A stretch of DNA of 35,518 nucleotides from Micrococcus sp. Lineage in GTDB: Bacteria; Actinomycetota; Actinomycetes; Actinomycetales; Micrococcaceae. Shown here piece by piece: positions 1 through 10,400 of this stretch; the first letter of the stretch is position 1; the number at the start of each line of letters is the position of its first letter. Made by a program: the position numbers and the translations under genes. The notes below the pieces were generated by a model. It ran no database searches, was not told the origin of the DNA, and saw only the letters and a list, made by a program, of their open reading frames with translations. Location of the stretch: assembly GCF_030523875.1 (NCBI RefSeq), contig NZ_JAUNHR010000017.1, positions 1 through 35,518 of the forward strand, in the 5' to 3' direction.

Positions 1-669
1 ATCGGCCACCTGGACGCGGTGCACGCCGCCTCCCTGCGAGCCGCCCTGCTCACGGGGGAGCGGCTGGAGATCACGGAGCCGGGCGAGTCGGAGGACCGCG
101 GCGTCGACTGGCTGGATCCGCGGGCGCTGAGCGAGTGCGGGGCTCGGGAGCCGGTGCCGGGCCCCCATGACGACGACGGCGCGGGCGCAGAGGGCGGCTC
201 GCCGTGGCGCTGGGCCGGGCCGCGGCGCGCGGTGACCGGCCGGACGTGGGGCGGGTGCCTGGAGGTGCTGCCGTGGGTGATGGCGGCCGGGCGGGGTCCG
301 ACCGATCTGGGCGCGCTGGAGGGCAGTGTGCTGCTGATCGAGACGAGCGAGGAGCTGCCCTCGGCTGGGGAGGTGCGGCGGCTGCTGCGCATCCTGGGGG
401 AGCGGGGCGTGCTCGGCGCCGTGGACGCCGTGCTGGCGGCCCGCCCGCCGACGAGCTCCTTCGAGGTTCCGTGTGGTCCCCAGGAGCGGGCGCGGTGGCG
501 GGCGGAGCAGGCGGACGTCGTCATGGAGACCGTCGCGACGTACAACCCGGACACGGTGGTGTGCGTGGGCGTGCCGTTCGGCCACACCCGGCCGCAGTGG
601 ACCCTGCCTCACGGTGGGGTGATGACCTTGGACGGGGTCGCGAGGCGGGCGTGGGCGGAGTACAGGTGA
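1..669 (+). CDS. LD-carboxypeptidase (peptidase family S66), C-terminal part
   Basis: The reading frame is open from base 1 and ends at TGA 667-669, so the gene starts outside the window. Visible S66/MccF-family marks are the [14 protein letters not shown] stretch, the [11 protein letters not shown] segment carrying the expected catalytic Glu, and the C-terminal [16 protein letters not shown] segment carrying the expected catalytic His. The nucleophilic Ser elbow should lie in the missing N-terminal part. Members cleave the amide bond between L- and D-amino acids in murein tetrapeptides during wall recycling, or cleave peptide-nucleotide antibiotics such as microcin C; which applies here cannot be told. 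An internal GTG at 19 is not the likely start, because family-like sequence (IGHLDAV) precedes it. The gene belongs to the GC-rich chromosomal flank, outside the defence island. Confidence 0.85.
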   Translation: MGHLDAVHAASLRAALLTGERLEITEPGESEDRGVDWLDPRALSECGAREPVPGPHDDDGAGAEGGSPWRWAGPRRAVTGRTWGGCLEVLPWVMAAGRGPTDLGALEGSVLLIETSEELPSAGEVRRLLRILGERGVLGAVDAVLAARPPTSSFEVPCGPQERARWRAEQADVVMETVATYNPDTVVCVGVPFGHTRPQWTLPHGGVMTLDGVARRAWAEYR

Positions 670-682
670 GGTGTTGACAGCG

Positions 683-847
683 CCATCCTGCGATCTGACC
701 GTCGATCTGCTCACGCAACAGGTCTGCGTGACCGTTGTGGCGGTCGTGCTCTTCGCCCATGTGGACGAGGATCCAGTGCAGGGAGACGTCGACGGTGCCG
801 CGCCAAGCCGGGGGCAAAGCGACCAGCGCGGCCCCAATTCGTCGTTA
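683..847 (-). pseudogene. Remnant of a DUF664/DinB-like protein (C-terminal end only)
   Basis: The minus frame below a TAA at 845-847 reads [20 protein letters not shown] followed by [10 protein letters not shown], which is the typical C-terminal signature of DUF664 proteins of the DinB/mycothiol-dependent superfamily. Only about 45 residues remain. No N-terminal part is visible upstream, and the frame runs on past the usual end into antisense of the carboxypeptidase gene. It therefore looks like a decayed fragment left where the defence island joins the flank. The rest of 670-942 holds no convincing gene or terminator. Confidence 0.6.
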
Positions 848-942
848 CATGTCCGATGCAGCGTCCAAGTGCACGACACGCAATCCGCCATGGGGGCGGC
901 GCTGGCAGTCGCCCACGGCCGCCCCCCTCGAACATTCGCGTT

Positions 943-2751
943 TCAGCTCACAAGCGTCTGCATCACGTCGCCGAACAGGCCCGCCTCGATGTCCTCCCCG
1001 CCCAGGAGCAGCTGTCGGTCGAGGAAATGGTTGCGATGTTCGCACGAGGTCTCGGCGACCAGGCAGCAACCGTGACACGCCGCGAGGTTCATGCGCGTGG
1101 CCCCGTGACGGTCCGACTCCCTGCAGACGGGGTCGTTGGAGCATGTTGTCGCGTCGCTGAGAGCTCCAAGGATGACCTGGTCCAGGAGCTCGGGGTCGCC
1201 CAGGCGGACGAGGCCGCCCAGCGTCCCTTGCGCATCGCCTGATGCGGTGTAGATGAGGACTCCGGCCATGTCGACACCACCGCGTTCACCGCTGTAGACA
1301 CGTTCCCGCAGCGCGGCAGCTGAGTATCCGCTGGCGAACGACAACCTCCGGATCAACAGATGGGCGAACGTATGGAGCGCGATCATGCGCGCTGATGGGA
1401 AGTCCATCTGTCCGGCGAGAGGACTGCTCTTCAACCGCTTCTGCAGGGTCTCCGCGCGAGCCGCCACGTCATCCCGAGATTCCCACTCTGCGATGCGGTC
1501 GCGGTGGAAACGTAAGAAGATCCCCTCACCGAACTGTTCGATGGCGGGGAACCGGTTTACACGGCCGAGGCCGCCGAGATCGACGGTGTGCCGGGTGGCT
1601 TCGAGTGAGTTCCGCCTGTATCCGAACAGGGCTCGGACCTCGCGCAATCGGCGAACCTGTCCTACGCCGTCCACAACCCGGTTGAGAGCAGGCCCCGCTG
1701 CCGCTCCTCCGACTTCGGCCCGCCCGTCCACTACGAAGTCGGAGTTCTCCTGATCCAACCCGGCATCCAGCTTCCTGTTGAAAGCGAACCATTCGCCTTC
1801 CTTGAGCTCGACGATGGGTCTTTCAGCGACATCATCGTGCGCTTCGATCGTCTTGACGACCAGCCCGGTGCTGACCTTGACGTCCTCCGCGATCATTTCT
1901 ATAAGCATGTCGGCACGAGGGCTGCCGAGGGTGTCCTTCGCCCGTGGGAACAGCTGATGCTCCGCCACCTGATCCATCTTGGACACCTCAGGGTCTTCCG
2001 CCTGAGGGATGTCGAGTGCCGATACGACCTCCGCAAGGTAGTTGCCGGTAGCGCCACGCTGTTTCGCCAGGAGCGGCGAATCGCATTCGACGGCATCGTT
2101 CAGCCTCATCCACGGTTGGAGCCCTCGGCATGTGAATCCCTCATTGTCCAAGGACGCGCCGGTGCCCAACGAGGCCATAGACCGTTTCCAGTCGCATGCT
2201 TTGCAGTGGACCTCCATCGACCCGAGTCCTTCGCCGGCGCCCGCTTTGCGCAATAAAACGAGGGATTCCTGTGCTCGGCAGTTCCGCTGGCGTTCCGACA
2301 TGGGATTGGCCTCATCCTTGAGATCGCGATGGACCCATGCAGGCCAGTGAATGTCTTGCATGTGGCTGCCGGCCTTGCAGACGGCCACGAAACGCATCGG
2401 GACGAGGTGCCCCTTGCAGGAGCACCTGTTGACGTACCGTCCCTTGTCGACCTCAGTCCGTCGAGTGACCTTGTTGCATCGTTCGCAGAAGCGCCAACTG
2501 GGAAATCGCCAGAACGGAATAAATGGGGTGTTCGGCGTCACATCGCCGAACACGATCGGAGCAGACACCAGCTTTCCTCCACCGAGTCGTTTCACGAGCC
2601 GAGCGCAGGCGATGTCCTCGGCCCATTTCGTTCGCCAGTGGGAGAGGTCGGGGGCAATTAACGAGGCACCCGAGACATCTGCGATGGAACCGGGTCCGAA
2701 CGGGACCACGGTCTCCGGCAAGCGAATTTCGTACCTGATCTGTTCGGTCAT
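943..2751 (-). CDS. drmB: DrmB-like DUF1998 protein
   Basis: The 602-aa protein starts at ATG 2751, where ATGA overlaps the drmA stop; the longer open frame upstream is antisense or overlap noise. Two zinc-ligand clusters are visible: Cys89/Cys92/Cys110/Cys112, and a later CKAC pair. The C-terminal third is a DUF1998 domain, with GVLIYTASGDAQGTLGG and the closing cysteine motif near residues 559-579 (Cys559, Cys562, Cys563, Cys570, then HRNHFLDRQLLL). In DISARM, DrmB forms a complex with the helicase DrmA and contributes to DNA recognition and autoinhibition; that is family knowledge, and nothing here shows it directly. It is the last gene of the leftward unit. The nearby gene set makes DrmB more likely than an isolated DUF1998 helicase accessory. 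Confidence 0.85.
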   Translation of the reverse strand: MTEQIRYEIRLPETVVPFGPGSIADVSGASLIAPDLSHWRTKWAEDIACARLVKRLGGGKLVSAPIVFGDVTPNTPFIPFWRFPSWRFCERCNKVTRRTEVDKGRYVNRCSCKGHLVPMRFVAVCKAGSHMQDIHWPAWVHRDLKDEANPMSERQRNCRAQESLVLLRKAGAGEGLGSMEVHCKACDWKRSMASLGTGASLDNEGFTCRGLQPWMRLNDAVECDSPLLAKQRGATGNYLAEVVSALDIPQAEDPEVSKMDQVAEHQLFPRAKDTLGSPRADMLIEMIAEDVKVSTGLVVKTIEAHDDVAERPIVELKEGEWFAFNRKLDAGLDQENSDFVVDGRAEVGGAAAGPALNRVVDGVGQVRRLREVRALFGYRRNSLEATRHTVDLGGLGRVNRFPAIEQFGEGIFLRFHRDRIAEWESRDDVAARAETLQKRLKSSPLAGQMDFPSARMIALHTFAHLLIRRLSFASGYSAAALRERVYSGERGGVDMAGVLIYTASGDAQGTLGGLVRLGDPELLDQVILGALSDATTCSNDPVCRESDRHGATRMNLAACHGCCLVAETSCEHRNHFLDRQLLLGGEDIEAGLFGDVMQTLVS

Positions 2752-5700
2752 CCTGCTTCCTCCTTCACCAACGGCTCCACGACGGCCACGGCGGTGGTCG
2801 GTTCGACAGACCGCATGGAGCGGGCGACCACCCAGCCCTGCCCCTTTACGGCCACGTCTCTGAACAGAGTGTCTGGGGCGTCCTTCCGCTGGTGCATGGC
2901 GCCCACGTAGCTCAGTGTGTTCTCCGGGGCGGCGTTCGCCATGGACTTCCAATGACCGATGATGTCATTGAGGTGGGTCTCGGCTCGGCGCGATTCATGT
3001 GGGTCCGACGATTCGATGCGTTCCAGCAACTCCCGGGCGAGGGCCCGCACGGCGTTTTCAGCGCGCTGATCCGTGACGAGAGCGCCAGCTTGATCGTTCT
3101 CCGCCAAGGCTTTGATCGTTTGACGGGCCAGCATGACCAGTACACCAGGGAGCGAGCGCTTGCGTGATGACTCGGACCAAGGCGTGACGCTGGTGGGCTC
3201 GACCGCGCGGTAGAGAGCTTCGTGGAACGACTGGAAAGTCTCGAAGTGGGAACGGTCACGGGCTCTGTTGGGGCGGAACAGCGTAACGACGATGCCTTTG
3301 ACGGGGCCTCGTCCTACTCGGCTTGTGGCCTGGATGTATTCGGATGTCGTCTTCGGCTGACCGACCATCATCATCAGGGCCAGGCGTGAGACGTCGATGC
3401 CCACGGAGAGCATGTTCGAGGAAAGCACCGCGTCTGCAGCGCCGGACTGACCCCTGCGCCGCTCGAGACGTCCGAGGTCACCGCGTAGCTCCACCGAAGT
3501 TCGGCGGCTAGTCAGTTCGATGACGTCGTCATTACGGAACTCGCGGATCTCAAGGCCCAGTCGCTGGGACCTCGCCCTGAGACGTGCCACGACGTCATCC
3601 GTGAGCAGGGTCGTTGTACGACCGAGTTCCCGGAGGCTGTTGTGATACAGGACCGAGGTCCAGTAGGCGTCGGGTCCAGAGGTCTTGCCTTCGGTCGCTT
3701 GCGGAATCTCGAACAGGGGAGCGGACGCGGCGACCAGCGCGGTCGCCTGAGGAAGTGACTGAGGCATCAGGCCGATGTACAGGCGGCCTGGCTTGTCCTT
3801 CACCTCGCGACTGAAGTAAGAGGCATCGTCGTCGAGACCTGCGGGCGGGTAGAGGGCCACCTTTCGCCCGTAGAGCCCGTTTATCTGGTCGTCGGACGCG
3901 CGGATCGTCGCGGTCGAGGCGATCAACTTCGGTTTGATCCCGTCTTGCTCCAGGAGGAGGTGGAGGCCCGCTTCGAAGGCGCCGACCGTCGTTCCCAGAG
4001 GGCCAGAAAGCAGATGCAGCTCGTCCTGGATGAGCAGGGACGGCTGTCTGAACGACGTGTTGAGGCCGAGGATTCGGCCGGCCTGGGGCTTGAACTGTAG
4101 TTGGGCGAATTTGTCGACGGTACCCAGAATGAATGTGGGAGGTTCATCGAAGATGTCTTCGTCGACGACGAGCACGGGGAGGCGATCGTGGAAAGCGCAC
4201 TCGGGGTCCACGCATCGGAGGATCGTGTATCCATTTGACTCAGCGACGCCATACTGCATCTCATCGTCGGTGCGACTCGAAGGGAGAATCGGTGTAAGGC
4301 ACCACGGACAATCGGTGAGCTGGAAGCTGTTCGCTTCCGCAGGCACCGCGGCGGTCAGGAGACGTTTTCTGGCCGCGTTCGCATCTTTTCGGGTGCCAGG
4401 GGTCACTTCATTGCCTACCCAGAGGCCGATCGTGAAAGGAGCCACTCCCTCAGCTGACGCGTCGGACTTCCGCAGCACCTCGAGTGCACATATGAGGGTC
4501 GCAGCACGCTGGAACTGCTGGGACGTCAGCAGCCGCAGCGTGTACCGCGTGATCACGGCAGTGCCCGCTCCCCTCGACCCATGACGGAACCGACGGAGGA
4601 GCATTTCAATGGCCGCGAGTCCGAGGTATGCCTCGGTTTTGCCACCGCCTGTGGGGAACCAGATGAGGTCCACCAGGTCTCGGTCAGGATGTCGCTCATC
4701 GATCGTGGACGCCAACGCTGTCAGTAGGAACCCCACCTGGAACGGCCGCCATTTCGGTGGCGTAGGTGAATCATCTCCCCGGGCTTGGCGGATCTGTCGC
4801 ATCTGGAGGGCCATGGCGCGCATCGCCAACGCGAAAGACCGTCGGACATGGCCGGCCTGACCGTCCCTGTGCAGTACGGAGACACCCTCCCGCATGCGCT
4901 GCACGGCCCGTTCCTGCCGTTCTACCACTCGGTGTGCAACGTCCTGGTACTTCTCCGGGATGTCGGCGATGCGCTCACGCTCTTCTCGGACCCACCGTTC
5001 GTAGCGGTCCACGAATGCTGACATCGACTGCAGGGCGCTGCCGGCATCCGTGTCGAGGCGCCCCAATGCATCGATGGAGAGCGCCCCAGATGCGGGATCG
5101 TCCTCGGGGATCTCCGCTCCCGCGACAGACCGCACGACGTGCGCTGGTACTGCGTCCAACCACACCCGCCTGCATTCTTCCCCGACTGGAACGGCATCCC
5201 AACGGGCTGCCAGACCATGGCCGACTGCGAAGGTGCGACGGTGACGGAATCGCATCTGGAGCTCGCGGGACTCCATGTCAGTCATGTACCGGCTGTCGAC
5301 GTCGTAGTCGTGAACGGCGCCGTCAAGCGTCTCCACCGCGAAATCGAGCTGGTAAATGGTGTTGCGTGCATTCTTCACGCGGTCTTCCGGCGTCGGATGG
5401 GGGCCACCCACCGCTGACTGGAGATTCCGCACATGGACGGTCACGAGCTTGCGGCCCTTGAAGGGCCGCCACAGTGCGCCGATCTCGAGCTCGAGCCCTG
5501 CAGCAGACTTGACGGCCGGAGAAGGATCGTCGCTTGTGAGCCTGATGTCGTCCAATTCAATAGGTTTGCGTTTCCACTCAGGCTTGCCGGTATCTTGACC
5601 CTGCACGGGGGTGTATGCGCCGAATGCGACCGAGATCAGCAGTTCGGTCGCATCGGTCACGAAAGAGATGGCAGCGGAGGACGGGCGCCACTCCTCTGCC

Positions 5701-5930
5701 AGTGTCGACTCATCCTCGACATCTCCTGCTTCGACGTCTGCTGATGTCGGTGCGTCCGAGACGACCGCGTCCTGTGGGAACAGCATCCCGACGGCGTACT
5801 GGAGCGAGGGGTCGGCACGAAGCACTTCCTCTGGACCGGACTCGGGACCGATGTAGGCATTGCGGAGATGCGCGTACGCGGCATTCTGCGCGGGAGTCAT
5901 GTCTCGAGGGGCGTAGCTGATGGAGGTCAC
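2748..5930 (-). CDS. drmA: DrmA-like SF2 helicase
   Basis: The 1060-aa protein is placed at GTG 5930-5928, which overlaps the upstream TGA (GTGA) and has AAAGGA about 8 nt before it; about 81 extra residues further upstream lie inside the preceding gene. Helicase motifs are clear: Walker A WFPTGGGKT (residues 424-432), motif II QDELHLL (635-641, DELH instead of DEAH), STAT (672-675), and motif VI QATSRVGRG (867-875). Between motifs I and II a CPWC (541-544) plus Cys573/Cys578 suggests a zinc-binding insert. A long N-terminal region of about 400 residues has no motif I recognise, as in known DrmA proteins. It likely translocates on DNA with DrmB as part of phage restriction. The drmA-drmB order and overlap match canonical DISARM loci. 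Confidence 0.87.
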   Translation of the reverse strand: MTSISYAPRDMTPAQNAAYAHLRNAYIGPESGPEEVLRADPSLQYAVGMLFPQDAVVSDAPTSADVEAGDVEDESTLAEEWRPSSAAISFVTDATELLISVAFGAYTPVQGQDTGKPEWKRKPIELDDIRLTSDDPSPAVKSAAGLELEIGALWRPFKGRKLVTVHVRNLQSAVGGPHPTPEDRVKNARNTIYQLDFAVETLDGAVHDYDVDSRYMTDMESRELQMRFRHRRTFAVGHGLAARWDAVPVGEECRRVWLDAVPAHVVRSVAGAEIPEDDPASGALSIDALGRLDTDAGSALQSMSAFVDRYERWVREERERIADIPEKYQDVAHRVVERQERAVQRMREGVSVLHRDGQAGHVRRSFALAMRAMALQMRQIRQARGDDSPTPPKWRPFQVGFLLTALASTIDERHPDRDLVDLIWFPTGGGKTEAYLGLAAIEMLLRRFRHGSRGAGTAVITRYTLRLLTSQQFQRAATLICALEVLRKSDASAEGVAPFTIGLWVGNEVTPGTRKDANAARKRLLTAAVPAEANSFQLTDCPWCLTPILPSSRTDDEMQYGVAESNGYTILRCVDPECAFHDRLPVLVVDEDIFDEPPTFILGTVDKFAQLQFKPQAGRILGLNTSFRQPSLLIQDELHLLSGPLGTTVGAFEAGLHLLLEQDGIKPKLIASTATIRASDDQINGLYGRKVALYPPAGLDDDASYFSREVKDKPGRLYIGLMPQSLPQATALVAASAPLFEIPQATEGKTSGPDAYWTSVLYHNSLRELGRTTTLLTDDVVARLRARSQRLGLEIREFRNDDVIELTSRRTSVELRGDLGRLERRRGQSGAADAVLSSNMLSVGIDVSRLALMMMVGQPKTTSEYIQATSRVGRGPVKGIVVTLFRPNRARDRSHFETFQSFHEALYRAVEPTSVTPWSESSRKRSLPGVLVMLARQTIKALAENDQAGALVTDQRAENAVRALARELLERIESSDPHESRRAETHLNDIIGHWKSMANAAPENTLSYVGAMHQRKDAPDTLFRDVAVKGQGWVVARSMRSVEPTTAVAVVEPLVKEEAG

Positions 5931-7471
5931 GAGCCGTTTCCTTTCGGGGAGGAGAGCGAGCCCAAGGTCCTGTACTGTTCGGGGGTCGCCAGGATCGACA
6001 GGGAAATCCGGGGCCGCGTGAGCGCTACGTATAGATGTGAGCGGGCTGCGGAGTCGATCTCGGTCGGCAATCCGAACGCCACGACATGGTGGGCTTCCAA
6101 ACCCTTGATCGTCCGTGGGGACACGACACGGAACCCGTCCTGCGTGAAGTCCGACTGGTCGGTGCTCGAGCAATCGATGAGACAGATGCGTTCCTTCGCG
6201 ACTCCTTCTGCTACGAGGTCCCGCGCACGCTGTGCAGCCGCCTTAAGGTCACCGGTGCTCTTGCCGTCCCAGAACGGACGCTCTCCGTTGACGATGCCGG
6301 GATCTCCCAGATCGGCCTCCAGGAGATCCTGCAACGTCACCACGACCGGTCGCGTGTTCCGGACATTGGTCGACAGTCGGAGGGTGGCCGTGGCCTGCGC
6401 CTTGAGAAGATCGAAGATGTCTGCGTCGAAGAGGCCGTCGACGTGGGCCTGATTGTTGGGATCCAGGAAGATCTTCCAACGGCCGTGGTCAAAGCCGCCG
6501 TGGACAGCCTGTGTGAGCGAGTCCATGTCTTGGGCGTTCATGAGGTCCTGGGCCTCATCGACGAGTACCACGTCGTACTTCTTCTCCGCAGACAGACCGG
6601 AGAATGGGAGCACGTCGACATTCGGGTACTGCTCCAGCAAAGGTTCGATCAAGTCGAGCAACCCTCGCGATCGGAAGGTGACGAGAACCCGCTGCTTCTC
6701 TCCATCGCGGCGCACCATTTCCGCTTCCCGACGGGCAAGCTCCACCATGGTGAGGGTCTTCCCGGTTCCGGCTCCTCCGGTCACCATCAGCTGGTATGTC
6801 TCGAAGTTCGCGAGTGCCGCAGCCTGATCCTGGGTCGCCTTCAGCTGGAGTTCGACGATCAAATCGGTCGTGGAGTACTCCGACGGGGGGACGATGAGGC
6901 TACCGTCCAACCAGGCTACGAGATTGGCGTGTCGGACATGGCCGCCACGCCACCCATGCGGTGCAGGCTCGACTGAATCGATCATGTGCCGGAGCGCTCC
7001 TTGGAGACGTTCCGTGGGCAGGTCTGGACCGCACAGCCACTTGCCGGGATCCCAGCCCAGGCCCGCGGGGATCTTCCGGATGTCAGGGGTGATGACGCAT
7101 GCGTCCCACCGGACCCAGTAGGCGTTGTCCTGCCCGATCTTCTTCTGGAGCGCTCGCCCCGCTCCGAGTGCCTGGCTGATCGGGGACTCGCGTAGCGCAT
7201 GGACGCCGCCATTCCGGTCGATTGAGAACCACTCTCCGCTGTGATGCTCGACACCTCCCCCCTTGACCTCTACAACGAGCATGATGTCGTCGTGGACAAT
7301 GACGAAGTCGGCCTCTGCTTGCTTCTTCGACGAGTGACCGGCCAGGGCCACGGACCAGTAGGCCGAGGCTTTCGGCCCCAGATCAATCTCCGCTAGGCGC
7401 TCGGCGACGAGGACCTCAGCCTTGCTCTTGGCTCGCGCACGGATCGAAGAGAGCGGGGGTTTGAGTTGCAC
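5927..7471 (-). CDS. NERD nuclease-related domain fused to SF1 (UvrD/DUF2075-like) helicase
   Basis: I chose GTG 7471 (514 aa) because AAGGAG at 7482-7477 sits 5 nt before it. The alternative GTG at 7477 would overlap that ribosome-binding site, although it gives a GTGA overlap with the previous stop. Residue numbers below count from GTG 7477. The N-terminal 110 residues form a NERD domain with EADFVI (Asp57) and LVVEVKGGG (Glu70, Lys72), a PD-(D/E)XK-like nuclease core. An SF1 ATPase follows: Walker A GGAGTGKT (234-241), Walker B VDEAQD (306-311), and a C-terminal UvrD-type segment with IKGLEAHHVVAFG and YVALTRPR. It probably couples DNA cleavage to unwinding or translocation. Similar NERD-helicases occur in many defence islands; none belongs to class 1 or 2 DISARM as I know them. 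Confidence 0.8.
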   Translation of the reverse strand: MQLKPPLSSIRARAKSKAEVLVAERLAEIDLGPKASAYWSVALAGHSSKKQAEADFVIVHDDIMLVVEVKGGGVEHHSGEWFSIDRNGGVHALRESPISQALGAGRALQKKIGQDNAYWVRWDACVITPDIRKIPAGLGWDPGKWLCGPDLPTERLQGALRHMIDSVEPAPHGWRGGHVRHANLVAWLDGSLIVPPSEYSTTDLIVELQLKATQDQAAALANFETYQLMVTGGAGTGKTLTMVELARREAEMVRRDGEKQRVLVTFRSRGLLDLIEPLLEQYPNVDVLPFSGLSAEKKYDVVLVDEAQDLMNAQDMDSLTQAVHGGFDHGRWKIFLDPNNQAHVDGLFDADIFDLLKAQATATLRLSTNVRNTRPVVVTLQDLLEADLGDPGIVNGERPFWDGKSTGDLKAAAQRARDLVAEGVAKERICLIDCSSTDQSDFTQDGFRVVSPRTIKGLEAHHVVAFGLPTEIDSAARSHLYVALTRPRISLSILATPEQYRTLGSLSSPKGNGS

Positions 7472-7473
7472 GG

Positions 7474-10400
7474 TCACTCCTTATTCCATTGATCGATGTA
7501 GTCCACATGGTCGAGAAGATCCTGCGAATCGCCGAAGTTGTCCCTGATGTCGATGATTTCGCACTTCTCTTTGCCGCCGTTCTTGGGGCCTCGTAGTCCT
7601 CGTCCCACCATCTGGATGTAGGCGGTGCGGCTGAACGTCGGTCTCGCGATGTAGAGGGCCCGGACGCCGGGGGCGTCGAATCCTTGGACGAGCAGATCGC
7701 AGTTGGTGAGGATGCGGATTTTTCCTGCTTTGAAGTCCTCGATGATTCTGCGTCGTTCGGACCGGCTGGTCTTACCGCTCACAGCAGCAGCCGCCTGACC
7801 GTGGAAGCTGAGGGTTGCTGCGAGCACCTGCGCAGAGACGACGGACGGGGTGAAGACCAAGACGGGCCAGTCCGCAGGGATCCTGTTCAGGATGTCGTCG
7901 ACGACGCGACCCGTTCTAGCCTGGTCATTGCCGATGCGGTCGAGGACCGTTTGCTCGATACGTCGAGTGCTCTGGGCCGCCGCGCGTTCCCTCGCATTGA
8001 GACGGACGTCGACGCCATCAAGGATCCGGTGATCAAACCGAGCGAGATAACCTCCCTGGATCGCTTCTGAGTACGGATTCTCGGACGTGAAGCCCGCGAT
8101 TCGCTGTCGTCCGTAGCGCGCCGCCAACTGATCGGTGCCTGCGTCGCCACCCTTGAATGGTGTGGCGGAGAGCCCGATGAGGGGGCGTTCATGGTTGCGA
8201 CCGTCCACTCCGAGCCAGCCGAGGATCTTGGTGTACATGGGCGAGGACCCTGAACGGTGAGCCTCGTCGACCACGACGACGGATGCCTGGCTCAGCCATT
8301 TGTAGTCCTCCGCTTCGGCGGGGTTCTTGAGAATCGAGGCCAACTTCGCGTCTGTCGCCACAATGACGCTGAATCTAGTGGCTGGCTCGGCGACCGACTT
8401 CGTATCCCACAGTCGCCCCACCGTCAGTGGCTCGAGGTCCAGGAGCCCTCGCCAGACGAAGCGCCAGGTCTGCACGGCCTGCTCGCACAGCTCCTGGGAC
8501 TCCGCGATCCACAGGACGGGTCCCTCGAGGTCCCCGCGGGTGAAGAGTTCGAGGATGCTCTGTACAGCGACACGGGTCTTACCGACACCGGTAGGCATGT
8601 CGACCATGAACTTCTGTGATCGGCCGCCCTCCACCGGCGAGAGGATCTTCTCCTGGATCTGATCGGCCACGCGCCGCTGGAACGGGTGGAGCTCGGGAAG
8701 GTCCACGGCGCCTTCGACCAACACGGTCGACGGGACATCCTCCGTCGCCTCAGGAGCGAAGTCTTTGGGGAATCCCATGCGTTCCAGCCACGACAGAGTG
8801 GCACGATTGCGCCCCCAGCGATCCGGAACGTCGCTGTAACCGACGTCCCGGAAGCTGTCACGCAGTTCCTTGATCGTCGAGGTCCCGTGGACGGTGAGGC
8901 AGAGGTCGGCGGCGGAGGTCCCGTCATCTACCGCCCCCTGCGCATGGAGGCCTTCCCAGAGACCCGGGGGAAGCGACTCCATCAGCCGTTCCGATCCAAG
9001 GTAGAGTTCCAGCCTCTCAGCGTCAGAGTCGGCGCTCTTCGCCTCTACTCTGCGCAGTTCGAGCTCATCCGAGAGCTTGGTCTCCAGGACGTCCTGGATG
9101 TCTCCTTCTGTCAGATCCAGCGCGAACGCCTCCCCCAGGCGTCGGAGGAGCTCTTCGTCCGTCAACCCTGTGACATAGAGAAACTCGCCGGACTGATCGT
9201 CGAGATGGACCTGCAGTGACGTCGACACGGTTCCTTCAGGGGACTGTGTCTCTTTCAGAATGTTCTCGCACATCACCATGTATTTGCCTCGGAGGATGCG
9301 CTCGATGTCGTAATCTGCCAAGCCGGTGAATCGATCGCGGATGAGTTCTGGCTCACCGCGGCCGACACCTGCCACTGAGGAGGAGTACACCTCGCCGAAG
9401 TCTCTAACGCCTAGCTGCTCGGCCAGCAGGTTCGCCGGGACATTCCTCGATTCCAGGAAGCGCTTGCCTCGCGACCGGAGGTAGGAGAGCTGTTCTGCAC
9501 CTTTTCCAACGAAGATATCTGCGCACGAAGTAGGCGTGATTCCGCTTTCGCTGAATGCGGGCAGGAAATTGAGCCGCAGGCCTTCCGTCTCGTATCTGGC
9601 GGTGATCGTCGTGCAAAATTCTTCTAGGACGGCGGCGGCGTTTCTATCTCGGGCAAGCTCCGCGAAGTCGTCGCGTTGCTGCATTGCTTCGTCGAAATAG
9701 GACGCGAGGGTCTCGAACTCGATGTCCTCGAGCGAATCGGGCAGGTCAAGGGACGCCAGTATCCGGTGGTCGGTCTCGAGTGACCGGGGCAGTAGGTCTC
9801 GATAAGCCAATAGACGCGCTGACACCTGCTCCAGAGGAGGTCGTGGACCCCAGACGGTGTCCAACAATCCATGGTTGACCGCGGCCCAGACATGGGGCGC
9901 ATCCCATACGTATTCGTCCCCTGTATTGTTGTCGATTGCGGTCCATTCACGATGCCCGCCCAGGGCGAGAAGCCTTTTCGTCCAGCGCACGCGGGTGGGG
10001 AGGTCCACCCCGGTCTGGGCTGCGAGCACAAGGAGCGAGAACGGCCCTGGTCCCTCCTGGCGGTCGAAGGTGACTGACTCGACGCCTCGCTCACCAGCGG
10101 GTAGGTCTGTGTTCAGGTCTGCAAGGAGTGCCTCGTGGTAGGTCCCGGAAAGCGGCTCGCAGGCCAACGGGTAGTGCTTGATGAAATCGAAGACGACCCC
10201 CAGCGCGCGTGCCAGGTCGCTTCTGACGACTGAGCGGTCCAGGGTGAAGCCGGCTGCCTCCGGAATTGTTAGCAATTCGTCGAAGTCTAGGACCTGCTCG
10301 GGCCGCTTCCAGGACCCATCGAGTACTGGGATCAGCAGGCTCTCGCCGTGGGCTCGGAGCAAGCCGACTGCGGCATTGGGGCTGAGGTCATGGCTGATCG

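Noticed and set aside
5931..6173. N-terminal extension of drmA by about 81 residues
   Set aside because: It lies wholly inside the preceding NERD-helicase gene. GTG 5930 has a ribosome-binding site and the GTGA overlap seen elsewhere in the locus.
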